NCBI GenBank assembly: GCA_012840225.1
Contig: DULU01000002.1
Span: 1 to 64,000 of the forward strand
Reading direction: 5' to 3'
DNA from: Bacillota bacterium
GTDB lineage: Bacteria > Bacillota > Limnochordia > DTU080
Length of the DNA: 64,000 bases
Shown piece after piece: positions 48,708 through 58,714 of the stretch. Both the position numbers and the translations under genes were made by a program. Position 1 is the stretch's first letter; each line of letters opens with the position of its first letter. The notes below the pieces were generated by a model. It did not search any database, was not told the DNA's origin, and worked only from the letters and a program-made list of their open reading frames with translations.

Positions 48708-49034
48708 GTGTTCATACCTCTTTCTTTTTGTGTTTCAGTGATTCCAAAAAATATAACTGTGGTATTTTTTCAGGATCACCTCCTTAAAGTTTTTACTAAG
48801 TAAGCTAACTTGTTTGCATATCCACACCAAATATTTTACTTCCCCTGGAGATATCCTTCCACAAATCCAAATATCGGGGTGTTAATTATTTTTTTATTCC
48901 AGGAATAACCCCAGTTAATCGGTTAGCAAAAAAAGGAGGAGTTCCGATGGTATATGTTGTATAGCTCAAAATAACAACGACCGGCCGATGTAACAAGTTA
49001 GCATCCGCACAATCATCCACAAAGGAGTGTCGCT

Positions 49035-50225
49035 GTGTCTGCGAGTGACAACGAGACAATGAGAAATCAAAACCAAATAGCCACATACTCTATGGAGGAT
49101 CCGGCCATGAATCCCGGACTGGTGATCACAGATCCCGGAGAAGAATATGCCTGCCACCGGCGCAGATTTCAGGGCATCCCCGGCATCGAACGGACGCCGG
49201 GCGGCCGCCTGTGGGCGGTCTGGTATGCCGGTGGACCCGATCAAGACGGTGAAGGTCCCGGAAATTATGTTGTAGCGGCGACCAGTGACGACGACGGTTA
49301 CCATTGGTCGGAACCAAAGCTGGTCATAGCTCCTCCCGGAGATCTCACCAGAGCCTTCGATCCCGTTCTCTGGCTCGATCCATACGATAGATTATGGCTG
49401 CTCTGGGCCCAAAGCCAGGGATTATTTGACGGCCGCGCCGGCGTCTGGTGCATTATGACCGAAGAACCTGATGCCGATCACCCCAAGTGGACCGCACCGC
49501 GCCGCATAGGTAACGGTATCATGATGAACAAGCCGACGGTAACGGCAGATGGAGAGTGGCTGCTCCCCATAAGTGTATGGTCAAGGGGTCCCGGCAACGA
49601 CACTCCCCCGCACCAATGCCACCATCTGGTAGATGAGATTGGCTCCAATGTCTGGGTGTCCATCGACCAAGGGAGGACATTTTCCCGGCGCGGCAGTGCC
49701 GATGTGCCGGATCGCCGGATTGATGAACATATGATGGTAGAGCGTCTGGACAGGTCATTGTGGATGCTGGTGCGCACCAACTATGGCATTGGTGAATCGG
49801 TTTCCAAAGATGGCGGTCGCACCTGGAGCGCCGGAGGCCCATCAAGGATCCCCCATGTGACTTCGCGTTTCTTCATCCGGCGACTATCTTCAGGCAAGTT
49901 GCTGCTGGTAAGACACAACCCGCCTGGGCTGGCCATAGGTAAGCCAAGCAACGACCGCTCTCACCTCACGGCCTACTTGTCGGACGACGACGGAGCCACC
50001 TGGTATGGCGGCCTATGCATAGATGAGCGCTTGGGTGTGTCCTACCCCGACGGCATCCAGGCCCCTGACGGCAGGATATATATCACCTATGATTTTAGCC
50101 GCAAAGATAACGGGCAGATATTGCTGGCTGTCTTTACCGAGGCAGATGTGGCCGCCGGTCGTCCCGTTAGCGATCAGGTGCGCCTGCGGGTGCTGATCAA
50201 TCAAGCTTCCTTCGTTGAGGGATGA
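49035..50225 (+). CDS. BNR/Asp-box sialidase-like protein (exo-alpha-sialidase fold)
   Basis: Repeated Asp-box-like motifs: TSDDDGYHWSEP, SIDQGRTFSRR, SKDGGRTWSAGG, SDDDGATWYGG; RIPGIERTPGGRLWAVWYAGG. Confidence 0.85.
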   Translation: MSASDNETMRNQNQIATYSMEDPAMNPGLVITDPGEEYACHRRRFQGIPGIERTPGGRLWAVWYAGGPDQDGEGPGNYVVAATSDDDGYHWSEPKLVIAPPGDLTRAFDPVLWLDPYDRLWLLWAQSQGLFDGRAGVWCIMTEEPDADHPKWTAPRRIGNGIMMNKPTVTADGEWLLPISVWSRGPGNDTPPHQCHHLVDEIGSNVWVSIDQGRTFSRRGSADVPDRRIDEHMMVERLDRSLWMLVRTNYGIGESVSKDGGRTWSAGGPSRIPHVTSRFFIRRLSSGKLLLVRHNPPGLAIGKPSNDRSHLTAYLSDDDGATWYGGLCIDERLGVSYPDGIQAPDGRIYITYDFSRKDNGQILLAVFTEADVAAGRPVSDQVRLRVLINQASFVEG

Positions 50226-50276
50226 GTTACTGCGTAAGATCCAGGCCGGTTGTGCCTGCAGGTTGCCGGTCAGGTG

Positions 50277-51185
50277 CTAGGAAGTCACCTTGGCCAGGCG
50301 ATAGTCGCCGGGAGCGTCTTTATAATAGCGCTTGAAAGCCCGGCGAAAGGCCCTGGCATCTCCATAGCCCACCTGGCCGGCAATCTGCTCCACGCTCCAG
50401 TCGCTCGTCAAAAGCATATGGGCGGCTTTGGCCATGCGCACCCTCCCGATATATTCCTGCACCGTATCCCCGGTCAGCTCCTTGAAGGTGCGGTTCAGGT
50501 GGCCGGGAGTCCAGCCTGCTTCCCTGGCCAGGTCGGTGACCCGCAGCGGCTCATGGCAGTGTTCGTAGACATAGCGGATGATGCCGGCCACCCGGGCGCA
50601 GCGATGGTCGGTTTTGCTCTCTCCGGCCGCCCAGGAGAGCTTCCTCGCCGCCAAGGTGAGGATGATGGAGATGCCGCCGTGCAATATGGTGCGGTAGCCC
50701 GGCTGCTTGGCGTTATACTCCTCCCACATCATTTTGATGATCCGGTCGACGATGGCGCTTTCCTGCCCGGAAAGATGGAGAGGCGGGCAATTGGTGAACC
50801 CCCGGCCTCCCCTCCCAGTCAAATGACCGATCAGTGAATTTAGCACCGGATCACTGATCAGGGGGGCCAGAGCCTCCTCGGTGAGCAATAGGTTCCAGAT
50901 GCAGGCATCCGGCTGAGGGGCATCCTGAGCGGCAGGAGGGGTTATGAGATCGTAGCCGTGGGGAATATGCGGGTTGACTATATAAAGATCGCCCCGGCTC
51001 ACTTCATACCAGGTCGGTCCATGCCTGTGCAAGAGCCTGCCTACTTCCACATAGACCACTTCAAAAAACTCATGCAGGTGCAGGGCGGTCGGTTTTGTCA
51101 CCACGTGTCTAACCATAGCCACGTCTTCCTCGGAGCTGAAATGAGCCATCCGCTTTAGCTGCAGAGCAGGCGATTCCGGCCTCAC
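50277..51185 (-). CDS. AraC family transcriptional regulator
   Basis: Cupin-like N-terminus (ALHLHEFFEVVYVEVG); C-terminal HTH LRVTDLAREAGWTPGHLNRTFKELTGDTVQEYIGRVRMAKAAHMLL...GYGDARAFRRAFKRYYKDAPGDYR. Confidence 0.93.
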   Translation of the reverse strand: MRPESPALQLKRMAHFSSEEDVAMVRHVVTKPTALHLHEFFEVVYVEVGRLLHRHGPTWYEVSRGDLYIVNPHIPHGYDLITPPAAQDAPQPDACIWNLLLTEEALAPLISDPVLNSLIGHLTGRGGRGFTNCPPLHLSGQESAIVDRIIKMMWEEYNAKQPGYRTILHGGISIILTLAARKLSWAAGESKTDHRCARVAGIIRYVYEHCHEPLRVTDLAREAGWTPGHLNRTFKELTGDTVQEYIGRVRMAKAAHMLLTSDWSVEQIAGQVGYGDARAFRRAFKRYYKDAPGDYRLAKVTS

Positions 51186-51353
51186 CTGAGCATCCTCCCC
51201 TTCTTCCTCTACTTCTTCGCCTTGCGCGATATGGTCCCCTTCCTGCTTGCTATGAGCCTAGAATTACCTCTTTCCTTTTCTTAATATGGAATAGGCAATC
51301 AATAGAAAGCCTGATTGGGTTTTTCCTTTAATAGGGGGTTAGTTGGGTTTACC

Positions 51354-52724
51354 ATGAACATCATCCTGATATCCTGCGATTCCCTGCGGGCCGACCACCT
51401 GGGTTGCTATGGTTACAAACATCCCACCAGCCCGCATATCGACCGCATTGCCGCCGAGGGCATCCTTTTCACTCAGGCTTTCGGTGGGGAGATTCCCACC
51501 GAGCCGGTGCATACCTCGCTTTTCACCGGTCTCACAGGGCATCGTACCGGCATCGTGGCCCACGGCGTGCAACCTTATTACCTGCCCAAAAACACCCCCT
51601 GGCTTCCCACCCTTTTGTGGCAGGCCGGCTATCAGACGGCAGCCTGCGACAATCTCTATCAGTTGAAAGAATGGTTTGCCCGCGGTTTTGTTTATTATAT
51701 CAACACGGTGTCCCGCCAACGCAATTTAACCGGAGCGGAAGTGAATGCCCAAGCCATCTCCTGGCTGAGAACGCAGGCCACCTCCCCGTTCTTCCTTTTC
51801 CTGCATTATTGGGATACACACACCCCGTACCTGCCGCCCGAGCGGTATAGAAACCTGTTTTATGAAGGTGACCCGGCTGCACCCGACAACCGGAGCATGG
51901 AACCGGTGCGGGCGCAGACCCTTTATCCTTTCTTCCATCAATTCCATTACCGCCACCTGGGTCCGGTTACCGATGCACAGTATATAAGTGCCTTATATGA
52001 CGCCGAGATCCGCTATCTGGACGATTGCCTGGCCGAACTGGATGCGGAACTCTCGGCTCTCGGGCTGCGTGAGGATACCCTCCTCATCATCATGGGCGAC
52101 CATGGCGAAAGCTTATATGAACACGACATTTACTGGGATCATGCCGGGCTATATGATGCCACCATTCATGTGCCCCTGATTCTCCGCCTTCCCGGCCGCA
52201 TCCGCCCGGGAATGCGCTCAGACGCCATGGTACAGCATATGGACCTCTTTCCGACCATCCTGGAGGCGGCAGGAGTGGCTGTCCCCGGTCCCATCAGCGG
52301 GCAAAGCCTCTGGCCCCTGATCGACCAGACCGGCAGCCGGGACAAGCTCATCCGGGAGCGCACCTATCATGCCGAATGCAACTGGCAGGCCGCCAGGGCG
52401 GTGCGCACTGGGGAGTGGAAGCTCATTCAGAATATCGACCCGTGGGAATACCAACGGCCTCCCTATGAGCTCTATCACCTGAGCACCGATCCCCTCGAGA
52501 CGAGGAATGTGGTGGACGATTACCCCCATATCGCCGCCGCACTGCAGGCGGATCTGCAGAAGTGGGTGGAGGGGGAACTGGCCGGGCGGAGAGATCCGAT
52601 CGAGGTGACTTTGGCGACTGACGGCATGCCGGCGCAGCCGCGCATGGAGCGCGCCTTAGCCTCCTTTGGGTTGACCTGGGAGGAATGGCGGCGCCGGCCG
52701 GACTTAAAGCGCCTGGGTTTATAA
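51354..52724 (+). CDS. Sulfatase-fold hydrolase lacking the canonical CxPxR motif
   Basis: MNIILISCDSLRADHLGCYGYKHPTSPHIDRIAAEG; TEPVHTSLFTGL where FGly sulfatases have CxPxR; IMGDHGESLYEHDIYWDHAGLYDATIHVPLILRLPGR. Confidence 0.9.
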   Translation: MNIILISCDSLRADHLGCYGYKHPTSPHIDRIAAEGILFTQAFGGEIPTEPVHTSLFTGLTGHRTGIVAHGVQPYYLPKNTPWLPTLLWQAGYQTAACDNLYQLKEWFARGFVYYINTVSRQRNLTGAEVNAQAISWLRTQATSPFFLFLHYWDTHTPYLPPERYRNLFYEGDPAAPDNRSMEPVRAQTLYPFFHQFHYRHLGPVTDAQYISALYDAEIRYLDDCLAELDAELSALGLREDTLLIIMGDHGESLYEHDIYWDHAGLYDATIHVPLILRLPGRIRPGMRSDAMVQHMDLFPTILEAAGVAVPGPISGQSLWPLIDQTGSRDKLIRERTYHAECNWQAARAVRTGEWKLIQNIDPWEYQRPPYELYHLSTDPLETRNVVDDYPHIAAALQADLQKWVEGELAGRRDPIEVTLATDGMPAQPRMERALASFGLTWEEWRRRPDLKRLGL

Positions 52725-52823
52725 ATTCGTGGGCATAATTCCCGGGCATAAGCGTTGCCCTATGTTCCTTAGCGGCTGTTCAGTTATTATATTGAATAAT
52801 AAAAAATCGAAAGGAGCCGGAAC

Positions 52824-53198
52824 ATGATGGAAGGTGAAGGATGCAAGACCTGGTTGATCCCCGATGCCTATATGCCGGAAGTGGGGAGCGGCAAATATGT
52901 GGGCCACGAAGCCCTGTGCATGCTTAACACCGGAGAAGTGCCCGCTCAGGTGGAACTGGATTTCTATTTTGAAGACCGCCCGCCGATCAAAGGGGTCCCG
53001 GTGACCCTCGAGGCCGAGCGCACCTGGCACCTGCGGCTGGACCGCCCGGAACAGCTCGGCGGCGTGGTCATCCCCAGAGAAGTGCCCTATGCCATCAGGG
53101 TGCGGAGCAACGTGCCCATTGTGGTGCAGTATTCCCGCCTGGATGTCACCCAGCCCAACATGTCTTTATTCACCACCATGGGCTGGCCGCTTAAATAG
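52824..53198 (+). CDS. ASRT (sensory rhodopsin transducer) superfamily protein
   Basis: KTWLIPDAYMPEVGSGKYVGHEALCMLNTGEVPAQVELDFYFEDRPPIKGVPVTLEAERTWHLRL...VRSNVPIVVQYSRLDVTQPNMSLFTTMG. Confidence 0.85.
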   Translation: MMEGEGCKTWLIPDAYMPEVGSGKYVGHEALCMLNTGEVPAQVELDFYFEDRPPIKGVPVTLEAERTWHLRLDRPEQLGGVVIPREVPYAIRVRSNVPIVVQYSRLDVTQPNMSLFTTMGWPLK

Positions 53199-53234
53199 CA
53201 ACGCAAATAAAAACGCAAAGGTTTAGTGATCAAC

Positions 53235-55103
53235 ATGACGCAAAGCAGAAAGACAAAAGAAGCTCTCGAGGTAATAAAGGGCGACGTGTCCGGACGGGCG
53301 GCGGGCCCCGGCGGGGTCACCGTCTGGTTCACCGGACTGTCCGGTGCCGGCAAAACCACCATCGCCAAGCTGGTGGAAGAGAAGCTGAAGGAATTGGGCG
53401 TACCGGTGGAGCGCCTTGATGGAGACACCGTGCGGCAAAGCTTGACCCGCGACCTCGGCTTCAGCAAAGAGGACCGCTACACCAACCTGGAGCGGGTCTC
53501 ATTTGTGGCCAAGCTCCTGACCAGGAACGGTGTGATCGTCCTCGCCTCCTTCATCGCTCCATATCGGGAGGCGAGGGAGATGTGCCGCCGGACGATCGGT
53601 AGTTTCCTGGAAGTATATGTCAAGGCCGAGTTGGCCACGCTCATCAGCCGCGACACCAAAGGGTTGTATATGAAGGCTTTAGCCGGCGAGCTGACCAACT
53701 TCACCGGCATCAACGATCCTTATGAGGAGCCGGAGAATCCCGACCTGATCTGCGATACCGATGCCGAAAAGCCCGAGGAAAGCGCAGCCAAAGTTCTGAA
53801 CCTCCTGGTGGAGCGGGGGTTTCTCAGCTCACCGGCCTCGCCGCCGGTCCAGCCGGTGGCCGCCCGGTCTCTGCCCGCCCGGCCGCTCTCGGCTAAGCCG
53901 TCATCCGCCCTACCCGAGGCGGCTTCACCTTGCCCCGGTCCCTCCATCCCGCACGGCGGTGTCCTGATCGACCGGATGCTCACAGGAGAAGCCCTGGCCG
54001 AAGCCAAAGTGCGGGTCGCTCACCTGCCTAAGGTTTACCTTACCCAGCAGCAGGAGTCCGACCTGGAGATGATCGCCACCGGCGCTTATAGCCCCCTGAC
54101 CGGCTTTATGGAGCAAAGCGCCTACCTCTCGGTGGTGGAGGAGATGCGCTTGCCGGATGGGCTCCTATGGTCACTGCCCATCACTTTGGCCGTGGACAAG
54201 GAGACCGCCTCCGCCCTTACCTTAGGCAAAGAGATTGCTCTTTGCCGGAGTGACGGCCGGGCGCTCGCCATCATGCAGGTGAACGAGATATTCACCTATG
54301 ACAAAGGGCGGGAAGCCCGTCTCGTATACGGCACGGAAGATACGGCTCATCCAGGGGTGGCCGCCTTGTTCCGGCAGGGAGAGCTCCTGTTGGGTGGGCC
54401 TATTTGGCTGCTCGAGCGTCCCGGTGTCGACCCGCTCTTTGCCAAATACTACCATACCCCGCTGGAGCTGCGCCGCATTTTCCAGAGCCGGGGCTGGCGG
54501 AGCGTGGTGGCCTTTCAAACCCGCAACCCCGTGCACCGGGCCCATGAATACCTGCAAAAATGCGCTCTGGAAATGCTGGACGGCCTTCTGTTGCATCCCC
54601 TGATCGGCGCCACCAAAGCCGACGATGTGCCCGCCGCCACCCGACTTTTGGCCTACGAAGCGGTATTACAGCACTATTACCCGTCCGAGCGAGTGCAGCT
54701 CTCCCTCTTTCCGGCGGCCATGCGCTATGCCGGGCCGCGGGAAGCCGTATTCCACGCCATCTGCCGCAAGAATTACGGTTGCACCCACTTTATCGTCGGC
54801 CGGGACCATGCCGGGGTCGGGAACTATTACGGCACCTATGCCGCCCAGGAACTGATCAGCAGCTTTTCCCCGGCGGAGTTGGGCATCATCCCTCTCCTGT
54901 TTGAAAACGCCTTCTATTGCCGGATCTGCGGCGGCATGGCCACCCCGAAGACCTGCCCGCACGAAGAGCGTTTTCATATATCGTTGAGCGGCACCAAAGT
55001 GCGCCGCCTGCTGGAGGAAGGCCAGACACCGCCGCCGGAATGCACCCGCCCGGAAGTGGCGCAAGTGCTGCTCGGCAACTGCCAGGCCGCTCCGCAAAGC
55101 TAG
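53235..55103 (+). CDS. cysC-sat: Bifunctional APS kinase / ATP sulfurylase fusion
   Basis: APS kinase VTVWFTGLSGAGKTTIAKLVEEKL...RLDGDTVRQSLTRDLGFSKEDR. ATP sulfurylase VVAFQTRNPVHRAHEYLQKCALEMLDGLLLHPLIG...HFIVGRDHAGVGNYYGTYAAQ. Linker rich in Pro/Ala/Ser. Confidence 0.95.
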   Translation: MTQSRKTKEALEVIKGDVSGRAAGPGGVTVWFTGLSGAGKTTIAKLVEEKLKELGVPVERLDGDTVRQSLTRDLGFSKEDRYTNLERVSFVAKLLTRNGVIVLASFIAPYREAREMCRRTIGSFLEVYVKAELATLISRDTKGLYMKALAGELTNFTGINDPYEEPENPDLICDTDAEKPEESAAKVLNLLVERGFLSSPASPPVQPVAARSLPARPLSAKPSSALPEAASPCPGPSIPHGGVLIDRMLTGEALAEAKVRVAHLPKVYLTQQQESDLEMIATGAYSPLTGFMEQSAYLSVVEEMRLPDGLLWSLPITLAVDKETASALTLGKEIALCRSDGRALAIMQVNEIFTYDKGREARLVYGTEDTAHPGVAALFRQGELLLGGPIWLLERPGVDPLFAKYYHTPLELRRIFQSRGWRSVVAFQTRNPVHRAHEYLQKCALEMLDGLLLHPLIGATKADDVPAATRLLAYEAVLQHYYPSERVQLSLFPAAMRYAGPREAVFHAICRKNYGCTHFIVGRDHAGVGNYYGTYAAQELISSFSPAELGIIPLLFENAFYCRICGGMATPKTCPHEERFHISLSGTKVRRLLEEGQTPPPECTRPEVAQVLLGNCQAAPQS

Positions 55104-55156
55104 CTGAGCTGAAGGGAAATAACGATCAAGTACCAAGTACGAGGAGGATAAGGGAA

Positions 55157-55981
55157 ATGATCAAGTTGGGTGTCAACTCCGTCCTGTTCAGGGATTTCGA
55201 CTTTGCCACGGCGGCCAAACACATCGCCTGGGCCGGCTATAACGGCATCGAGGTGTCGGCCATCAAAGGCATGTGCGAACACCTGGAGCTGGAAAGATGG
55301 CAGGAGCAGGCGGCAGACATCAAGAGGATCGCCGCCGAAGCCGACCTGGAACTCCTCTCCATGGAAGTGGCCTCACCCGACCCGGAGCGCCTGAGACTGG
55401 CCTTTGCCGCCGCCGCCGGTATCGGCATCCCGGTAGTGAACATCGGTCCGGGCGGCAAAACCGGTGTGGAAGGCAGTCTGGAAGAGCAGACGGCCAAACT
55501 GGCCGATCTGGCGGCCATGGCGGAAAGCTTCGGTGTGACGCTCTGCGTGAAGGCTCACGTCGGCCTGGCCATCTACAACACCCCGACCACCCTCTACGCC
55601 ATGGAGCGCATCACCTCGCCGGCCTTCGGGATAGATATGGATCCGAGCCACATCTACCGGGCGGGTGAAGAACCGGCGGCAGCGCTGAAGCAGGTGCTGC
55701 CCAAGGTGAAACATGTGCATATCCGCGACTGCCTGGGCAGAAGCCAGGGACCCGGGGTACCGCTCAATCAGACTTGCGGCCGGGGAGATATCGACCTCTT
55801 TGCTTATGTCCGCACCCTGGTGGAAGGCGGCTATCAAGGACCGGTATGCCTGGAAGTGATCGGCGCCAAGGATCTGAGCCTGGCCGAAGTGACCTCAATT
55901 GCCGCCGAGAGCCGGGGCTACTTAAACGCCTGCTTCAAAGCCCTGGGGATAGTGCTGCCGACGGCCAAAGTGCTTCAATAA
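55157..55981 (+). CDS. Sugar phosphate isomerase/epimerase (AP endonuclease 2-like TIM barrel)
   Basis: MIKLGVNSVLFRDFDFATAAKHIAWAGYNGIEVSAIKGMCEHLEL; FGIDMDPSHIYRAGEEPAAALKQVLPKVKHVHIRDCLG. Confidence 0.9.
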   Translation: MIKLGVNSVLFRDFDFATAAKHIAWAGYNGIEVSAIKGMCEHLELERWQEQAADIKRIAAEADLELLSMEVASPDPERLRLAFAAAAGIGIPVVNIGPGGKTGVEGSLEEQTAKLADLAAMAESFGVTLCVKAHVGLAIYNTPTTLYAMERITSPAFGIDMDPSHIYRAGEEPAAALKQVLPKVKHVHIRDCLGRSQGPGVPLNQTCGRGDIDLFAYVRTLVEGGYQGPVCLEVIGAKDLSLAEVTSIAAESRGYLNACFKALGIVLPTAKVLQ

Positions 55982-56016
55982 ATATATATAAAAAATAAAG
56001 GATGGGAGGTATATCC

Positions 56017-57447
56017 ATGTCCACAAAACCGCTGAACATTCTTTTGATCGGTATCGACAGCTTGCGGGCCGACCACATGAGCGCCTACGGCTATCACCGC
56101 ATGACCACCCCGCACATCAGCTGCCTGGCGAGCCAGGGAGTCCTTTTCGAGCAGCATTATTCCCCCCACATCCCTACCACCTCCGGCTATGCCTCCATGC
56201 TCACCGGCATGGATTGCTTCGGCACCGAGGTCGTGGCCCTGCGTCACAAGGGTCCCATGACGGATAAGGTGCGCACCCTGCCCGAGATTTTGCGTGAGCA
56301 GGGTTATGAGACCACCTGCATCGGCTTCAGCGGTAACGCCGCTTCCCGCGGCTTTGACAACTACCTGAACTACCCCGCCTGGGGCAGCTGGGCCGAGGGC
56401 AAGAGCCCCAAGGCCGGCAAGCTGAACGAGGTGGCCATTCCGGAGCTGGAGCGCCTGGCCGCCGGAGACAAACCGTTCCTTCTCTTCCTGCGCCATATGG
56501 ACCCGCATTCCCCCTACCTGCCTCCGGAGCCTTTCGACACGATGTTCTACAGCGGCGATCCCTGCGATCCCAGCAAAAACTCCATCGCTCCCGTGCTGGA
56601 ATTCAAACCTTTCGCCACCTATTTCAAGTCCTGGATGCCGCCCGGCATCACCGATGCCGACTGGGTAATCGCTCAATATGACGGGGCCGTGGCCTATATG
56701 GACGCCTGCATCCAGCGCATCCTCACCCGCCTCGATGAGCTGGGCTTAAGCGACAACACCCTGGTCGTCCTCACTTCCGACCACGGCGAAACGCTCATGG
56801 AGCATGAGTGCTACTTCGATCATCACGGCTTATATGAACCCACGCTTTATGTGCCGCTGATCCTGCGCCTGCCCGGTCGGCTGCCGGAGGGCAAGCGGGT
56901 GAAAGGCATCACCCTGCATCAGGACCTGGTGCCCACCATCTGGGAGATCCTCGGTCTGCCGGAGGAGAAAAAGCCCAACTTCAACGGGAAGAGCCTCCTG
57001 CCTTTGATCGAAGGCGCCTCTTGCTGCTGCGAGTGCGGATGTGCCGAGAGCAGCCCGGCCACCAACTATACCGAGTTCTACATCACGGAATGCACCTGGA
57101 TGAGAAAGCACGGCTGGCGCACCCCGCAGTGGAAGCTGATCGTCGCTCTCGAGCCCGACTTCCATTTCAAGCCGCCGGTGGAGCTCTATGATCTGGTGGC
57201 CGATCCGCTGGAGCTGCACAATGTGGCCAAAGAGAATCCCGAAGTGGTGGCCTGCCTGCGGGAGCGCATGGAGAAATGGATTGCCAAGCGGGAAAAAGAG
57301 ACCGGCATCACCAACCCCATGTATACCAACCTGCAATGGCACGGCAAAGCCGACCGGGGACCATTCACCTCCTCCCAGGAGGCCTATGATACCTTGTTCA
57401 TCGGCGACAGCAGCCAGGCCCGCCGGCTGCAGGACCGGAAAGCATAA
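56017..57447 (+). CDS. Sulfatase-fold hydrolase lacking the canonical CxPxR motif
   Basis: PLNILLIGIDSLRADHMSAYGYHRMTTPHISCLASQGVLFEQHYSPHIPTTSGYASMLTGMD; LTSDHGETLMEHECYFDHHGLYEPTLYVPLILRLPGR. Confidence 0.9.
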   Translation: MSTKPLNILLIGIDSLRADHMSAYGYHRMTTPHISCLASQGVLFEQHYSPHIPTTSGYASMLTGMDCFGTEVVALRHKGPMTDKVRTLPEILREQGYETTCIGFSGNAASRGFDNYLNYPAWGSWAEGKSPKAGKLNEVAIPELERLAAGDKPFLLFLRHMDPHSPYLPPEPFDTMFYSGDPCDPSKNSIAPVLEFKPFATYFKSWMPPGITDADWVIAQYDGAVAYMDACIQRILTRLDELGLSDNTLVVLTSDHGETLMEHECYFDHHGLYEPTLYVPLILRLPGRLPEGKRVKGITLHQDLVPTIWEILGLPEEKKPNFNGKSLLPLIEGASCCCECGCAESSPATNYTEFYITECTWMRKHGWRTPQWKLIVALEPDFHFKPPVELYDLVADPLELHNVAKENPEVVACLRERMEKWIAKREKETGITNPMYTNLQWHGKADRGPFTSSQEAYDTLFIGDSSQARRLQDRKA

Positions 57448-57526
57448 GCCTCTTGACTATATGAACATGCCGGTTTAACGGTTTAAAAACCGCCGGCCTA
57501 ATTGGAGACCTGATTGGAGACAACAG

Positions 57527-57565
57527 GGCGCTTGCCGGGGAGGCAGGCGCCCTTTCTCTCCTGAT
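57527..57565 (+). terminator. Intrinsic terminator GGGCGCTTGCC-gggga-GGCAGGCGCCC followed by TTTCTCTCCT
   Basis: 11-bp stem with one wobble and a T-rich tail, downstream of the + strand operon. Confidence 0.8.
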
Positions 57566-57691
57566 ACCTAAGACTGCATCCGGCTTAATTGGCCGCTCCA
57601 GATGGGGTTCAAACCGGCAGGAAAAGACGTCCTTGGCCGTTAAATTGGTCAAGTATTAGAGCAGGCAGAGAAGGGAAAAAGCGTTCTCGTG

Positions 57692-58575
57692 TCAAAAGCG
57701 GCAAAGCCCGGAAAGGCGCATAACAACAAGCACAAAGTGACCAGTTTCGACGTAGCCAGGGAGGCGGCGACAGACGAGGTCAACTCGGACAACTTCCATG
57801 CCGGATACACAGCCACCCGGCAAGGTGGCTTCCCTCTGCATCTCCTGCATGGCTGCTTCCGGCGTCAGCTCTTTGTTCGCCATCTTGGTGATTATCGTGC
57901 TGCAGATGGTGTTCAGACCACCCGGCAGGTAGGTCAACGGCGGGTCGGAGCGGCCGATGGGCAGCATATCGAAGAGCACCCGGTAGCGCGGATCCGTGGT
58001 TCTGGCGGCCGCCTGCCGGATGATGGTCATGTTGACCGGCATAATGTAGGTCTGGGTGTAATACATCATCTGCACTTCGGGTTCGATGAGGAAGAGGAGG
58101 AACTTGGCCGCCTCCTCAGGATGCGGGGCACCTTTGATCATCGCCACGGCATGCACCCAGCCCATGGAGAAGCCGGGCACACCTTCAGCCGTCGGGAACC
58201 GGCCGATAAAGAAATCCAGATCCGGATTGTTCACGGCGGTGAAATAGATGGTGGACGAATCCATCACCATCGAAGCCTCTTGCCCCAGGAAGCGGGAGCG
58301 GCTGGCTCTGGCATTCCCATAGACATCATAATACTCGTTGATCCAGCGCAAAGCTTTCAGGATTTCCGGGGTTTCAAAGGTCGGTTTCCAATTGACGGGG
58401 TCGAAACAGTTACCGCCAAAGGTATACTGCCATCCCAAGCCCCAGTTATTGCCGTTGGGATGCCATCCTATCCGCCGCACGCATTGAACAGATCCACAAT
58501 CTCCTGCATGGCCGGCACGGTCGAGGCCCCTTCACTGTACCAGAACTCCACTTCCACCACGCCTTGAGCTGCGGC
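57692..58575 (-). pseudogene. Internally deleted extracellular solute-binding protein
   Basis: N-terminal fragment AAAAQGVVEVEFWYSEGASTVPAMQEIVDLFNA is followed out of frame by RRIGWHPNGNNWGLGWQYTFGGN. The paralog at 58715 has a long intervening segment. Confidence 0.75.
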
Positions 58576-58645
58576 TGCCCCCTAGATCACGCCTGACTTT
58601 TTTGTATTTCCGTTTCCCCACCCCCTTTGTCGGCTATTCCCCGGT

Positions 58646-58692
58646 ATATAAAAAAGCCCCGGCCGCCTGACGAAGCAGGCTTCCGGGGCTGC
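58646..58692 (-). terminator. Intrinsic terminator on the minus strand after the solute-binding protein gene
   Basis: AGCCCCGG...CCTG...CAGG...CCGGGGCT stem; on the minus strand it is followed by TTTTTTATATA. Confidence 0.85.
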
Positions 58693-58714
58693 CATTTTTA
58701 CCAGGTTTATTGTC

